DNA from: Phenylobacterium sp.
GTDB lineage: Bacteria; Pseudomonadota; Alphaproteobacteria; Caulobacterales; Caulobacteraceae
Direction: 5' to 3'
NCBI RefSeq assembly: GCF_025351295.1
Contig: NZ_JANXWD010000106.1
Location: 62,001 to 126,000 of the forward strand
DNA: 64,000 nucleotides
In this document: positions 25,443-33,330 of the stretch, piece after piece
How positions within the stretch are numbered: the stretch's first letter is position 1
How the letters are laid out: every line of letters starts with the position of its first letter
Notes under the pieces: generated by a model
Told to the model about the DNA's origin: nothing
What the model saw: only the letters and a program-made list of their open reading frames with translations
The model's database searches: none
Program-made: the position numbers and the translations under genes

Positions 25443-26471
25443 ATGAGCGTCCTGCACCTCCTGGGAACGGCCGGCGAAGGCGGGGCGGAGACCTACTTCG
25501 TCGACCTCCTGCGGGCGTTGAAGCGGGCGGGCGTGACCGAGGCTGCCGCCATCCGCGGCAACGCGACGCGAGAGGCCCGGCTGAAGGCGGCGGGCGTGCC
25601 GGTGCGGGTGCTGCGCTTCGGCGGCCCGATCGACATCCTGACCCGGCCCGCTGCCGCCGGTTTCGCCGCCGTCCAGCATACCAGGGTGGCCCTGGCCTGG
25701 ATGAACCGGGCGGCCCGGCACACCCCACGCGGCCCCTGGGCGCGGATCGGACGGCTGGGGGGCTACTATAGCCTGAAATATTACAAGGGCTTCGACCGGC
25801 TGGTCGCCAACACCGAGGACATCGCCGAGTGGATCGTCGACCAGGGCTGGCCGGCCGGCCGGGTGACCTGCATTCCCAACTTCGCCGCCGCCCCGCCGGA
25901 CGCCGCGCCGGTCGACCGCGCCAGCCTGGCGACGCCTGAGGGCTCGCCCCTGCTGTTGGCCATGGGGCGGCTGCACGACAACAAGGCCCATGACGTCAGC
26001 CTGCAGGCCCTGGCCCAGCTGCCGGACGCCTACCTGTGGATCGCCGGGGTCGGGCCGCTGGAGGCCAAGCTGAAGGGGATGGCCGAGGCCCTTGGCGTGG
26101 CCGGGCGGGTGCGCTTCCTGGGCTGGCGGACCGACGCCTCGGCGCTCTATCGGACCGCCGACGCGTGCGTCTTTCCGTCCCGCTTCGAGCCGCTGGGCAA
26201 TGTGGTGATTCAGGCCTGGGCGCATGGCCTGCCGGTGGTGGCCGCCGCCAGCCAGGGGCCGGCCGGCCTGATCCAGGATGGCGACGACGGCCTGCTGGTC
26301 CCGGTCGACGACGCCGACGCCCTGGCCGACGGCGTCCGGCGCCTGCTGGCCGACCCCACGCTGCGCACCCGGTTCGCGGCCGCGGGCGCGGCGCGGGTCG
26401 CGGCGGAATTCTCCGAGGCCGCCGTGGTGGCGCAGTGGAAGGCGCTATTCGCCGACTACGGGGCCGGCTGA
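25443..26471 (+). CDS. Glycosyltransferase family 4 protein
   Basis: A 342-residue GT-B glycosyltransferase. The N-terminal half begins VLHLLGTAGEGGAETYFVDL, the usual GT4 acceptor-side loop. The C-terminal half has LLLAMGRLHDNKAHDVSLQA, YLWIAGVGPLEAKL and VFPSRFEPLGNVVIQAWAHG with the EX7E-type donor motif. It probably adds a sugar to a lipid-linked glycan or surface polysaccharide. It overlaps the asparagine synthase gene by 1 nt (TGATG), which links the two. Confidence 0.88.
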   Translation: MSVLHLLGTAGEGGAETYFVDLLRALKRAGVTEAAAIRGNATREARLKAAGVPVRVLRFGGPIDILTRPAAAGFAAVQHTRVALAWMNRAARHTPRGPWARIGRLGGYYSLKYYKGFDRLVANTEDIAEWIVDQGWPAGRVTCIPNFAAAPPDAAPVDRASLATPEGSPLLLAMGRLHDNKAHDVSLQALAQLPDAYLWIAGVGPLEAKLKGMAEALGVAGRVRFLGWRTDASALYRTADACVFPSRFEPLGNVVIQAWAHGLPVVAAASQGPAGLIQDGDDGLLVPVDDADALADGVRRLLADPTLRTRFAAAGAARVAAEFSEAAVVAQWKALFADYGAG

Positions 26472-28282
26472 TGTGCGGCATCGCCGGGGTGCTGGGCGGC
26501 GACGTGGCCGTCGTCGGCCCGATGATCGCGGCCCTGGCGCACCGCGGCCCGGACGGCGTGCGCATCGAGACCCTGGGGACCGCCGGCGTCGCCCACGCGC
26601 GGCTCTCGATCATCGACCTGGACGGCGGCTGGCAGCCGTTGCACGCCGCCGGCGCGACGGTGATCGGCAATGGCGAAGCCTACAACTACGTCGAGTTGTC
26701 CCAGGACTTCGGCCTGACCCTGGCCACCGGCTCGGACTTCGAACCCCTCCTTCACTTGGCCGCCCGCGAAGGCGAGGCCGCGATCGGCCGGCTTCGCGGC
26801 ATGTACGGCCTCTGCCTGATCGGCGCCGACGGTCGCACCTGGCTGGCCCGCGATCCGTTCGGGATCAAGCCGCTCTACATCATGCAGCATGGCGCCGGCC
26901 CGGCCTTCGCCTCCGAGCCGCGCGCGTTCTTCGCGGCGGGCCTGATGGCGCCGGTGCTGGACGCCGACCCCGCCCGCGAACTGCTCGACCTCAACTTCGT
27001 CCTGGGCGAACGCACCCTGTTCCAGGGCCTCCGCCGCCTCGCGCCGGGCGAGGTCGTCGAAGTGCGCGGCGGCCGGATCGTCAGCAGCCACCGGCGTCCG
27101 CCGCTTGCGCTCCTCCCCCGTCGTGAAGACGACGGGGGAGGTGGCGGCGAAGCCGCCGGAGGTGGCGTGAAGCCTCAAGCGCCGAGTTCCCCGCCTCGCG
27201 CCCCCTCCACCGCTTCGCGGTCCCCCTCCCCCGCGCTCTTCGGCGCGGGGGAGGAGCGAGCGCTCATTCGCCGCCTCGACGCTGTCCTCGAGGACAGCGT
27301 CCGGGTCCACCAGCGCTCGGACGTCCCCTACGGCCTGTTCCTCTCCAGTGGCATCGACAGCGCGGCCATCGCCACCCTGATGGCCCGCCTCAACGCGCGC
27401 CCGGTCACCGCCTTCACCTGCGGCTTCGACGCCCCCGGCGCCGCGGACGAGCGCGCCCAGGCCGAACGGGTGGCCCGCGCGCTGAACCTCGACTGGCGTG
27501 AGACCCGCTTCGGCGAGGCGGACTTCTGGCGCATCCTGCCGCAGGTCGCCTGGGCGCTGGACGACCCCACCGCCGACTACGCCACCCTGCCCACCTACAA
27601 GCTCGCCGAGGCGGCCAAGGGCGCGCTGACCGTCGTGCTCACCGGCGAGGGCGGGGATGAGCTGTTCGCCGGCTACGGCCGCTATCGCCGCGCCCTGCGC
27701 CCGGCCTGGCTGGGCGGCCGTCCCGCCGAACCGCGCGGCGCCCGGCCCCAGGTGCTGGCCGCCTGGCGCGACGCCGCCCGGCCGCCAAGGGGCCTGACGC
27801 CGCTGCAACAGGCGCAGTGGGCCGACATTGTCACCTGGCTGCCGGGCGACCTGCTGCTGAAGCTGGATCGCTGCCTGATGGCCCACGGATTGGAAGGCCG
27901 CACGCCGTTCCTGGACCGCGAGGTGGCGGCCTTCGCCTTCAACCTGCCTGACCGGTTCAAGGTGCGCGGCGGCCACGGCAAATGGCTGCTGCGCAAGTGG
28001 CTGGAACGCGAATGCCCCGCCGCCCGGCCCTGGGCGAGGAAGCAGGGCTTCACGGTGCCGGTCGATGCCTGGATCGCCCCCCGCGCCGCCGACATCGCCC
28101 AGCGCATCGGCCAGGTCGCCGCCGTGCGCCAGGTGCTGGGCGACGAGGCCGCCGCCCGGATGCGCGGCGGGCGGCCCGGCCAAAAATGGCCATTGCTGTT
28201 CTTCGCGGTCTGGGCGCTGATCCATCTGGAGGGCGCGTCGCCGAAAGACGCGCTGACGACCATCGTGGGGGAAACCGGATGA
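26471..28282 (+). CDS. asnB: Asparagine synthase (glutamine-hydrolysing) with palindromic insertion
   Basis: A 603-residue class B asparagine synthetase. The N-terminal glutaminase domain starts MCGIAGVLGG (Cys2 nucleophile), with HRGPDG and RLSIIDL. The C-terminal PP-loop synthetase domain has LFLSSGIDS, where the usual SGG is SSG, then LTGEGGDELFAGYGRY and GRTPFLDREV. Between them, residues about 214-263 are a Gly/Pro/Ser-rich low-complexity segment encoded by a 151-bp palindromic element (27108-27258) that stays in frame. Paralogues of this type often serve exopolysaccharide or secondary-metabolite loci. It is coupled to the glycosyltransferase upstream and the hydrolase downstream (ATGA). 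Confidence 0.9.
   Translation: MCGIAGVLGGDVAVVGPMIAALAHRGPDGVRIETLGTAGVAHARLSIIDLDGGWQPLHAAGATVIGNGEAYNYVELSQDFGLTLATGSDFEPLLHLAAREGEAAIGRLRGMYGLCLIGADGRTWLARDPFGIKPLYIMQHGAGPAFASEPRAFFAAGLMAPVLDADPARELLDLNFVLGERTLFQGLRRLAPGEVVEVRGGRIVSSHRRPPLALLPRREDDGGGGGEAAGGGVKPQAPSSPPRAPSTASRSPSPALFGAGEERALIRRLDAVLEDSVRVHQRSDVPYGLFLSSGIDSAAIATLMARLNARPVTAFTCGFDAPGAADERAQAERVARALNLDWRETRFGEADFWRILPQVAWALDDPTADYATLPTYKLAEAAKGALTVVLTGEGGDELFAGYGRYRRALRPAWLGGRPAEPRGARPQVLAAWRDAARPPRGLTPLQQAQWADIVTWLPGDLLLKLDRCLMAHGLEGRTPFLDREVAAFAFNLPDRFKVRGGHGKWLLRKWLERECPAARPWARKQGFTVPVDAWIAPRAADIAQRIGQVAAVRQVLGDEAAARMRGGRPGQKWPLLFFAVWALIHLEGASPKDALTTIVGETG
27108..27258. repeat. 151-bp palindromic element inserted within asnB
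   Basis: The ends are a perfect 12-bp inverted repeat, CGCTCCTCCCCC (27108-27119) and GGGGGAGGAGCG (27247-27258). Each end is also a hairpin (CTCCCCCGTCGT gaag ACGACGGGGGAG; CCTCCCCCGCGC tcttcg GCGCGGGGGAGG). Smaller hairpins lie inside (GGCGGCgaaGCCGCC; ACCGCttcGCGGT). The element adds about 50 codons without a stop and joins the two domains of asnB in frame. Confidence 0.8.
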
Positions 28283-29142
28283 CGCATCGCTGGCTGCTGG
28301 CCGCAGGACTGGCCCTGACCCTCGTCGGCGCGGCCCGGGCGGCGCCCCCCGCGGCGATCTTCACCGACCCGCCGGCCGACGCCGCCCATCCGGCGCGCAT
28401 GGAGGTGCTGCATATCCCCACCGGCGGGGTAGAGGTGAACGGGATCGCCTACATCCCCTCCGGCGCCGGCCCACACCCGACCGTCGTGCTGTTCCACGGC
28501 CTGCCGGGAAACGAGAAGAACCTCGACCTGGCCCAGGCCATACGGCGCGCCGGCTGGACGGTGGTCACCCTTAACTACCGCGGCTCTTGGGGCAGCCCAG
28601 GGACGTTCAGCTTCAAGGGCAACCTTGAGGACGGCAAGGCCGCCCTGGCCTATGCCCGCGACCCCGCCAACGCCGTCAAGCTTCAGATCGACCCGAGGCG
28701 CCTGGTGGTCATAGGCCACAGCATGGGCGGCTGGGTCACCGCCCTGACCGCGGGCAGCGATCCGGGCGTCCTCGGCGCGGTAATGATCTCGGCCGCCGAC
28801 ATGGGCATGGCCTCGTACACGCCTCTGTCGCAGCGTCTCGACATCGCGCGCAACGACATGGAGAGCCTGGCCGGCGTCACCGCCGATAGCATGGCCCAAG
28901 AGGTCGGGACGCTGGGACCCTACACGTTCGCCGCCGCGGCGCCCGGTCTGGCGAAGCTTCCCCTGTTCGTGCTGACCTCCGACGACGGCCTCGCGCCCAT
29001 GAGCGACGCCCTGGTGACCACCATCCGCAAGGCCGGTGGCAAGGTCACCACCCTGCACGTCGCCACCGACCACGGCTGGAACTCCGCCCGCATCCGGCTC
29101 GAAATGGAGATTCTCAACTGGCTGGCGACCCTGCCGAAGTAG
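28279..29142 (+). CDS. Exported alpha/beta hydrolase
   Basis: A 287-residue alpha/beta-hydrolase with a signal peptide (WLLAAGLALTLVGAARA, cut near residue 20). The oxyanion loop is VVLFHGLPGNEKN, the nucleophile elbow is VIGHSMGGWV, the acid is in VLTSDDGLAP, and the catalytic His is in ATDHGWN. It is likely a periplasmic esterase or dienelactone-hydrolase-like enzyme. The ATG overlaps the asnB stop, so it completes a three-gene operon with the glycosyltransferase and asnB. Confidence 0.87.
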   Translation: MTHRWLLAAGLALTLVGAARAAPPAAIFTDPPADAAHPARMEVLHIPTGGVEVNGIAYIPSGAGPHPTVVLFHGLPGNEKNLDLAQAIRRAGWTVVTLNYRGSWGSPGTFSFKGNLEDGKAALAYARDPANAVKLQIDPRRLVVIGHSMGGWVTALTAGSDPGVLGAVMISAADMGMASYTPLSQRLDIARNDMESLAGVTADSMAQEVGTLGPYTFAAAAPGLAKLPLFVLTSDDGLAPMSDALVTTIRKAGGKVTTLHVATDHGWNSARIRLEMEILNWLATLPK

Positions 29143-29168
29143 GCAAAAGTCCGCTGAGCGGGATTGAG

Positions 29169-30113
29169 TTAGGCCGGGACCCGCCCGTACTTCGCGCCCA
29201 TCTCCATCATCACCGCCTCGAACTCCTCGATCGTCTCGTTGAGGATCTGGGCGACCGGCTTCACCGAATCGATCCGCCCGGCGACCTGGCCTGACAGCGC
29301 GATCGCGGCCTCCATGTCGCCGCCGAAGTAGAGGGCCAGGGCGTTGGCCATCTCGGCCATGATGTTGGGCGGCGGCTCCAGCTCGAAGCGGGTGGTCTTT
29401 TCCGTGCGCAGCGCGCGCAGCGCCGGCCCCGGCCCGTGGCGGTTGAGGAAGACGGTGTCGGTCTCCTTGGCCGCGACGATCATGTCCTTCCAGTTCTGGT
29501 GCACCGGGCTCTCGGCGGCGGAGACCATCCGGGTCCCCATCTGCACCGCCTCCGCGCCCAGGCAGAAGGCCGCGGCCATGCTTCGTCCGTCGGTGATGCC
29601 GCCCGCGGCGATCACCGGCACCTTCACCTTCGAACAGACCAGCGGCAGCAGCACCATGGTCGCCACGTCTCGGCCGTTCTTGAAGCCTCCGCCCTCGCCG
29701 CCCTCGACCACCAGCCCGTCGACCCCGGCGTCGATCGCCTTCATCGCCGCCGCCAGCGACGGAACCACGTGGAAGACGGTCAGCCCGCGGCCCTTCAGCG
29801 CCTCGCAGTAGCGGTTCGGGTCGCCGGCCGACGTGGTGACGAACTTCACCCCCTGGTCGGCCACGAACGACACGATGTCCGGATCGCGCACGAACGCCTG
29901 GGCGACGTTGATGCCCCACGGCTTGTCGGTGAGCGTCTTCATCTTCTTCACCTCCTCGCGCACCTCGTCGAGGCGGCCGGAGGAGGTCTCGATGATCCCG
30001 AGCCCGCCCGCGTTGGACACCGCGCTGGCCAGCTGCGCCCGGGCGATCCAGCCCATCGGGGCCTGGACGATGGGGTATTTCACGCCCAGCAGCTCGGTAA
30101 TGCGGTTCTTCAT
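29169..30113 (-). CDS. Nitronate monooxygenase family protein
   Basis: A 314-residue FMN-binding TIM-barrel protein of the nitronate monooxygenase/2-nitropropane dioxygenase group. It begins KYPIVQAPMGWIARAQLAS; the flavin-binding parts are VVEGGEGGGFKNGRDV, PVIAAGGITDGRSM and GAEAVQMGTRMVSA. Members oxidise alkyl nitronates or act as enoyl reductases, so the exact substrate is open. GGGAGA lies before the ATG. It is the last gene in a four-gene minus-strand run that starts at 34571. Confidence 0.87.
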   Translation of the reverse strand: MKNRITELLGVKYPIVQAPMGWIARAQLASAVSNAGGLGIIETSSGRLDEVREEVKKMKTLTDKPWGINVAQAFVRDPDIVSFVADQGVKFVTTSAGDPNRYCEALKGRGLTVFHVVPSLAAAMKAIDAGVDGLVVEGGEGGGFKNGRDVATMVLLPLVCSKVKVPVIAAGGITDGRSMAAAFCLGAEAVQMGTRMVSAAESPVHQNWKDMIVAAKETDTVFLNRHGPGPALRALRTEKTTRFELEPPPNIMAEMANALALYFGGDMEAAIALSGQVAGRIDSVKPVAQILNETIEEFEAVMMEMGAKYGRVPA

Positions 30114-30172
30114 CGGTGTCTCCCTGAGGCGGAGTATCGGCGAATGACGCGGCGGAATCCAAATCCTGTGCG

Positions 30173-31285
30173 CTACAGCCCCAGCCGCGCCGCCACCTCG
30201 TCCCCGATCGCCAGCGACGAGGTCAGCCCCGGGCTCTCGATCCCGAACAGGGCGACCAGCCCCGGCAGGCCGTGCACATCGGCCCCGTCCAGGCGGAAGT
30301 CGGGCTGCGGCTCGCCCGGCCCGTGGATCTTGGGCCGCACACCGGCGTAGTCGGGCGACAGGGCGCCGTCGGGCAGGCCCGGCCAGAAGCGGCGGATGTA
30401 GCGGTAGAACGCCGCCGCCGCCCCGGGATCGACCGTGTAGTCCGGCGCCTCGACATAGGTCAGGTCCGGCCCGAACACCCCCTGCCCCCCCAGGTCGCGG
30501 CGATAGTGGGTGCCCAGCGCGCCGGGGATCGGCGGCGGATAGATCAGGTGGCGGAACGGCGCCTTGCCGGCCAGCCGGAAGTAGATTCCCTTGCCGTAGT
30601 GGGCCTTGGGGATCATGTCCGCCGGGAAGCCTTCGATATCGCCTGCCACGCCTTGCGCCGAGAGGCCCGGTGCGGTCACCAGGTCGCGGCAGCTCAGCAC
30701 CGTGGGCTCAACCCCGCCGGCCCGCACCTCGAACCCGCCGCCGTCCAGCGGCGTCGCGCCCTCGAACGGGGTGGCCAGCACCACCGCCCCGCCGGCCGCC
30801 TCGATCTCGCCCTGCAGGGCCAGCATGTAGGCGTGGCTCTCGAACACCCCGCTCTGCGGCGACAGCAGCGCACCCTCGCAGGCCAGCCCGGGCTCCATCG
30901 CCAGGGTCTGCGCCTTCGTCAGCCGTTCCATGCCCTCGACGTCGTTGGTCAGGGCCTGCGCCAGGATCGCCTCCAGCCGGTCCAGGTCATCCGCCGTCTC
31001 GGCCACCACCAGCTTGCCGCAGCGGTCGTAGTCCACGTGGTGACTGTCGCAGAAGGCGTACAGCAACCGCCGCCCCGTCACGCACAACCGCGCCTTCAGC
31101 GAACCGCTCGGATAGTAGAGCCCGCCGTGGATCACCTCGGAATTGCGCGAGGAGACGCCCTGGCCGATCGCCGCCTCCCGCTCCAGCACGGCGACGCTCA
31201 GGCCGCGCCTTGCCAGCGCAAAACCACACGCCAGGCCCACCGCGCCCGCGCCCACAACCACTGCATCGAAGTCGAACTCGGCCAT
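30173..31285 (-). CDS. FAD-dependent oxidoreductase, L-2-hydroxyglutarate oxidase-like
   Basis: A 370-residue DAO-superfamily flavoprotein. The N-terminal Rossmann motif is VVVGAGAVGLACGFALARRG; the family-typical SRNSEVIHGGLYYPSGSLKA follows, and the C terminus has LFGIESPGLTSSLAIG. LhgO-like enzymes oxidise L-2-hydroxyglutarate to 2-oxoglutarate and feed electrons to quinones. The ATG at 31285 places the nucleotide-binding strand at residue 5. It lies 17 bp after the thioesterase/ATP-grasp fusion gene on the same strand. Confidence 0.87.
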   Translation of the reverse strand: MAEFDFDAVVVGAGAVGLACGFALARRGLSVAVLEREAAIGQGVSSRNSEVIHGGLYYPSGSLKARLCVTGRRLLYAFCDSHHVDYDRCGKLVVAETADDLDRLEAILAQALTNDVEGMERLTKAQTLAMEPGLACEGALLSPQSGVFESHAYMLALQGEIEAAGGAVVLATPFEGATPLDGGGFEVRAGGVEPTVLSCRDLVTAPGLSAQGVAGDIEGFPADMIPKAHYGKGIYFRLAGKAPFRHLIYPPPIPGALGTHYRRDLGGQGVFGPDLTYVEAPDYTVDPGAAAAFYRYIRRFWPGLPDGALSPDYAGVRPKIHGPGEPQPDFRLDGADVHGLPGLVALFGIESPGLTSSLAIGDEVAARLGL

Positions 31286-31302
31286 GTCCGGGGGCCTAGC
31301 GC

Positions 31303-33330
31303 CTAAGGCGGCGGAAGGGAACCTGTGCGCGGCGCGAGCCCGCGCGCGAGACGGTCCAGGAGCGCGCGCGGCGTGCCGGCCTCGGCCAGGGCGATGTCCA
31401 CCAGGTCGGGCGCATGCCACGGCACGTCGTGGTGCGCCGAGCGCAGATAGACGCTGACCGGGTCGCGGCGCAGCTCCTGGGGGAACAGGGCCACCAGCCC
31501 ACCGGCATAGATGGGCCGTCGCCGGGGCGCCGCGGCGCGCTGGCGCAGCGCGGCCAGCAGGGCGGCCGGCAGGTCGCCGCCGTCGGCGCCGGTCAGGTGA
31601 GCGGTGGGCGTGGCGCGGGGATTGAGCTCGATCATGTGGGCCGCCCCCGTCCCCGCCTCGAGAATGAAGTCGAAGCCGCAGAGGCCGGTCAGCCCCAGGC
31701 GCCGCACCATGGCCTCCACCGTCCGCGCCATATCGGGGTTATCCATCACCCGGACCACCGTGGCCGGTCCCAGGGCGCCGTTGCTGCGCACCACCTCGAC
31801 ATAGACCGCCGCCAGCACGCGACCCTCCAGGCAGGCCACTGCCGCATTGCCGCAGACCCCCGGCACGAAGGCCTGCAGGCTCAGCGCCGGCCGGCGTCGG
31901 GCAAGCAAGGCCTTCAACGACGTCGCATCGCCCTCGACCAGCCACCGCTTCAGGCTGCGCAAGGCGCCGGGCGGCGCGTTCATGCGGCGAAACGCGCGCG
32001 CGGCCTCGGCCGGGTCCCGGACGAACACCACCTCGCGGCCGCCCCAGCTGCCGTCGCTCTTCAGCATCGCGGGGCCGGGACGATCCGCCATCCAGTTGGC
32101 GACGTCGTCCAGGCTGCGGACGCGGCCGGTGGCGGGGTGGCGCACCCCCTCCTCGTTGGCGATCACCGTGATGGCGGCGCGGGAATAGAGCCAGGCATAG
32201 GTCTCGGGCGGCCCCAGCGAGCGGGCCAGGCGCGCCCGGAGCCAGGCGCCGTCGGCCGTGGCCGGATCGGCGCGGTCGTGCAGCCGGTGCAGCGCCTGGG
32301 TCATCGGATCGTCGCAGGCGAGGATCAGGTCGGGCCGGCCGGCGCCGATGGCGCGCTCCAGGCTGGTCTCCAGCCTGAGCGGATCCAGCGCATTCAGCCG
32401 TTCGAGAAAGCCCAGCCGGCGCAGGCTGTGGCGGCGGTGACAGACGGCCTGCACCGCGAAACCCGCCTCGGTCAGGCCCAGGGCCAGCCGCGCGGTGGCG
32501 ATCCAGTTGAAGCCCGCGGCCAGCAGCACCCGGGTCGGCGGCGCGTCGGCGGCGGCGAGGGCGGCATCGACCGCCTGGGCCAGGGCGGCCAGCGCCGCCG
32601 CGTCGCGCACCAGGTCCAGGTGGGCGCCGTCGATCGGCCGCACCTCCAGCTCGGCGATCCACGGCCGCCAGAGGTCGGCTGGATCGCAGCCGAAATCGCC
32701 GTCGCGGGTCGACTGGAAAAGGGTGACCGGCACGGCGCAGGCCCTGGGGGCGTAGGCGGCCATGGCGATCAGGCAGCGCGCCTGCACCGCCCGTGCGGCG
32801 ACCATGACCGGGCCGCCGCCCCCCCGCGCGGCGACGCGGCCGGCCAGGCGTCCGGCCCGCGTGGCCAGCTCAGGAAGCGCCTCGCCCAGCGGCCGGCGCG
32901 CCAGGCGGGCCAGATGGCCGACCGTACGCCGCGCGGTCGCCGCGAGGAACAGGCCCAGCGGCCAGAAACGGCGGTCGAAGACGGTGTCGACCAGGCCGAC
33001 GAAGCTCACCGCCTCGCCGGCCTCCCGCAGAGCCAGGGCGGTCTCCAGGGCCACCAGGCCGCCGAACGAATAGCCGATCAGCTGATACGGGCCGGCCGGC
33101 TGGCGCTCGCGGATCGCGGCGGCCGCCACGAGGGCCATCGCCTCGACCGTCATGGGCTGGTCGCCGCCGGCCTGCGGTGTGAAGGGTTCGAGCCCGATCA
33201 CCGGTCGCCGGCCCGGCAGGGCCGCGGCGAAGTCCTTCAGCTCCAGCGCCGATCCGCCGGCGCCGGGGATCACGAACAGCGCCCGCCCGCCTCGCCCCGC
33301 ACGCAGCGTGACCGCTCCCGCGGCGCTCAC
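31303..33330 (-). CDS. Thioesterase/ATP-grasp fusion protein
   Basis: A 675-residue two-domain protein. Residues about 13-262 are a type I thioesterase of the NRPS/PKS alpha/beta-hydrolase class: LFVIPGAGGSALELKDFA, the nucleophile elbow LIGYSFGG (Ser88), Asp near LVDT (115) and DGAHLDLV (His237). Residues about 266-670 form an ATP-grasp ligase: an N-terminal pre-domain (VLLAAGFNWIATARLALGL), the ATP-binding GPAMLKSDGSWGGREVVFV, and the metal-binding end GAAHMIELNPRATPTAHLTG. ATP-grasp enzymes join a carboxylate to an amine via acyl-phosphate. No carrier protein or synthetase is nearby. It overlaps the upstream flavoprotein gene by 4 nt. I do not recognise a characterised homologue with this architecture. 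Confidence 0.82.
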   Translation of the reverse strand: MSAAGAVTLRAGRGGRALFVIPGAGGSALELKDFAAALPGRRPVIGLEPFTPQAGGDQPMTVEAMALVAAAAIRERQPAGPYQLIGYSFGGLVALETALALREAGEAVSFVGLVDTVFDRRFWPLGLFLAATARRTVGHLARLARRPLGEALPELATRAGRLAGRVAARGGGGPVMVAARAVQARCLIAMAAYAPRACAVPVTLFQSTRDGDFGCDPADLWRPWIAELEVRPIDGAHLDLVRDAAALAALAQAVDAALAAADAPPTRVLLAAGFNWIATARLALGLTEAGFAVQAVCHRRHSLRRLGFLERLNALDPLRLETSLERAIGAGRPDLILACDDPMTQALHRLHDRADPATADGAWLRARLARSLGPPETYAWLYSRAAITVIANEEGVRHPATGRVRSLDDVANWMADRPGPAMLKSDGSWGGREVVFVRDPAEAARAFRRMNAPPGALRSLKRWLVEGDATSLKALLARRRPALSLQAFVPGVCGNAAVACLEGRVLAAVYVEVVRSNGALGPATVVRVMDNPDMARTVEAMVRRLGLTGLCGFDFILEAGTGAAHMIELNPRATPTAHLTGADGGDLPAALLAALRQRAAAPRRRPIYAGGLVALFPQELRRDPVSVYLRSAHHDVPWHAPDLVDIALAEAGTPRALLDRLARGLAPRTGSLPPP

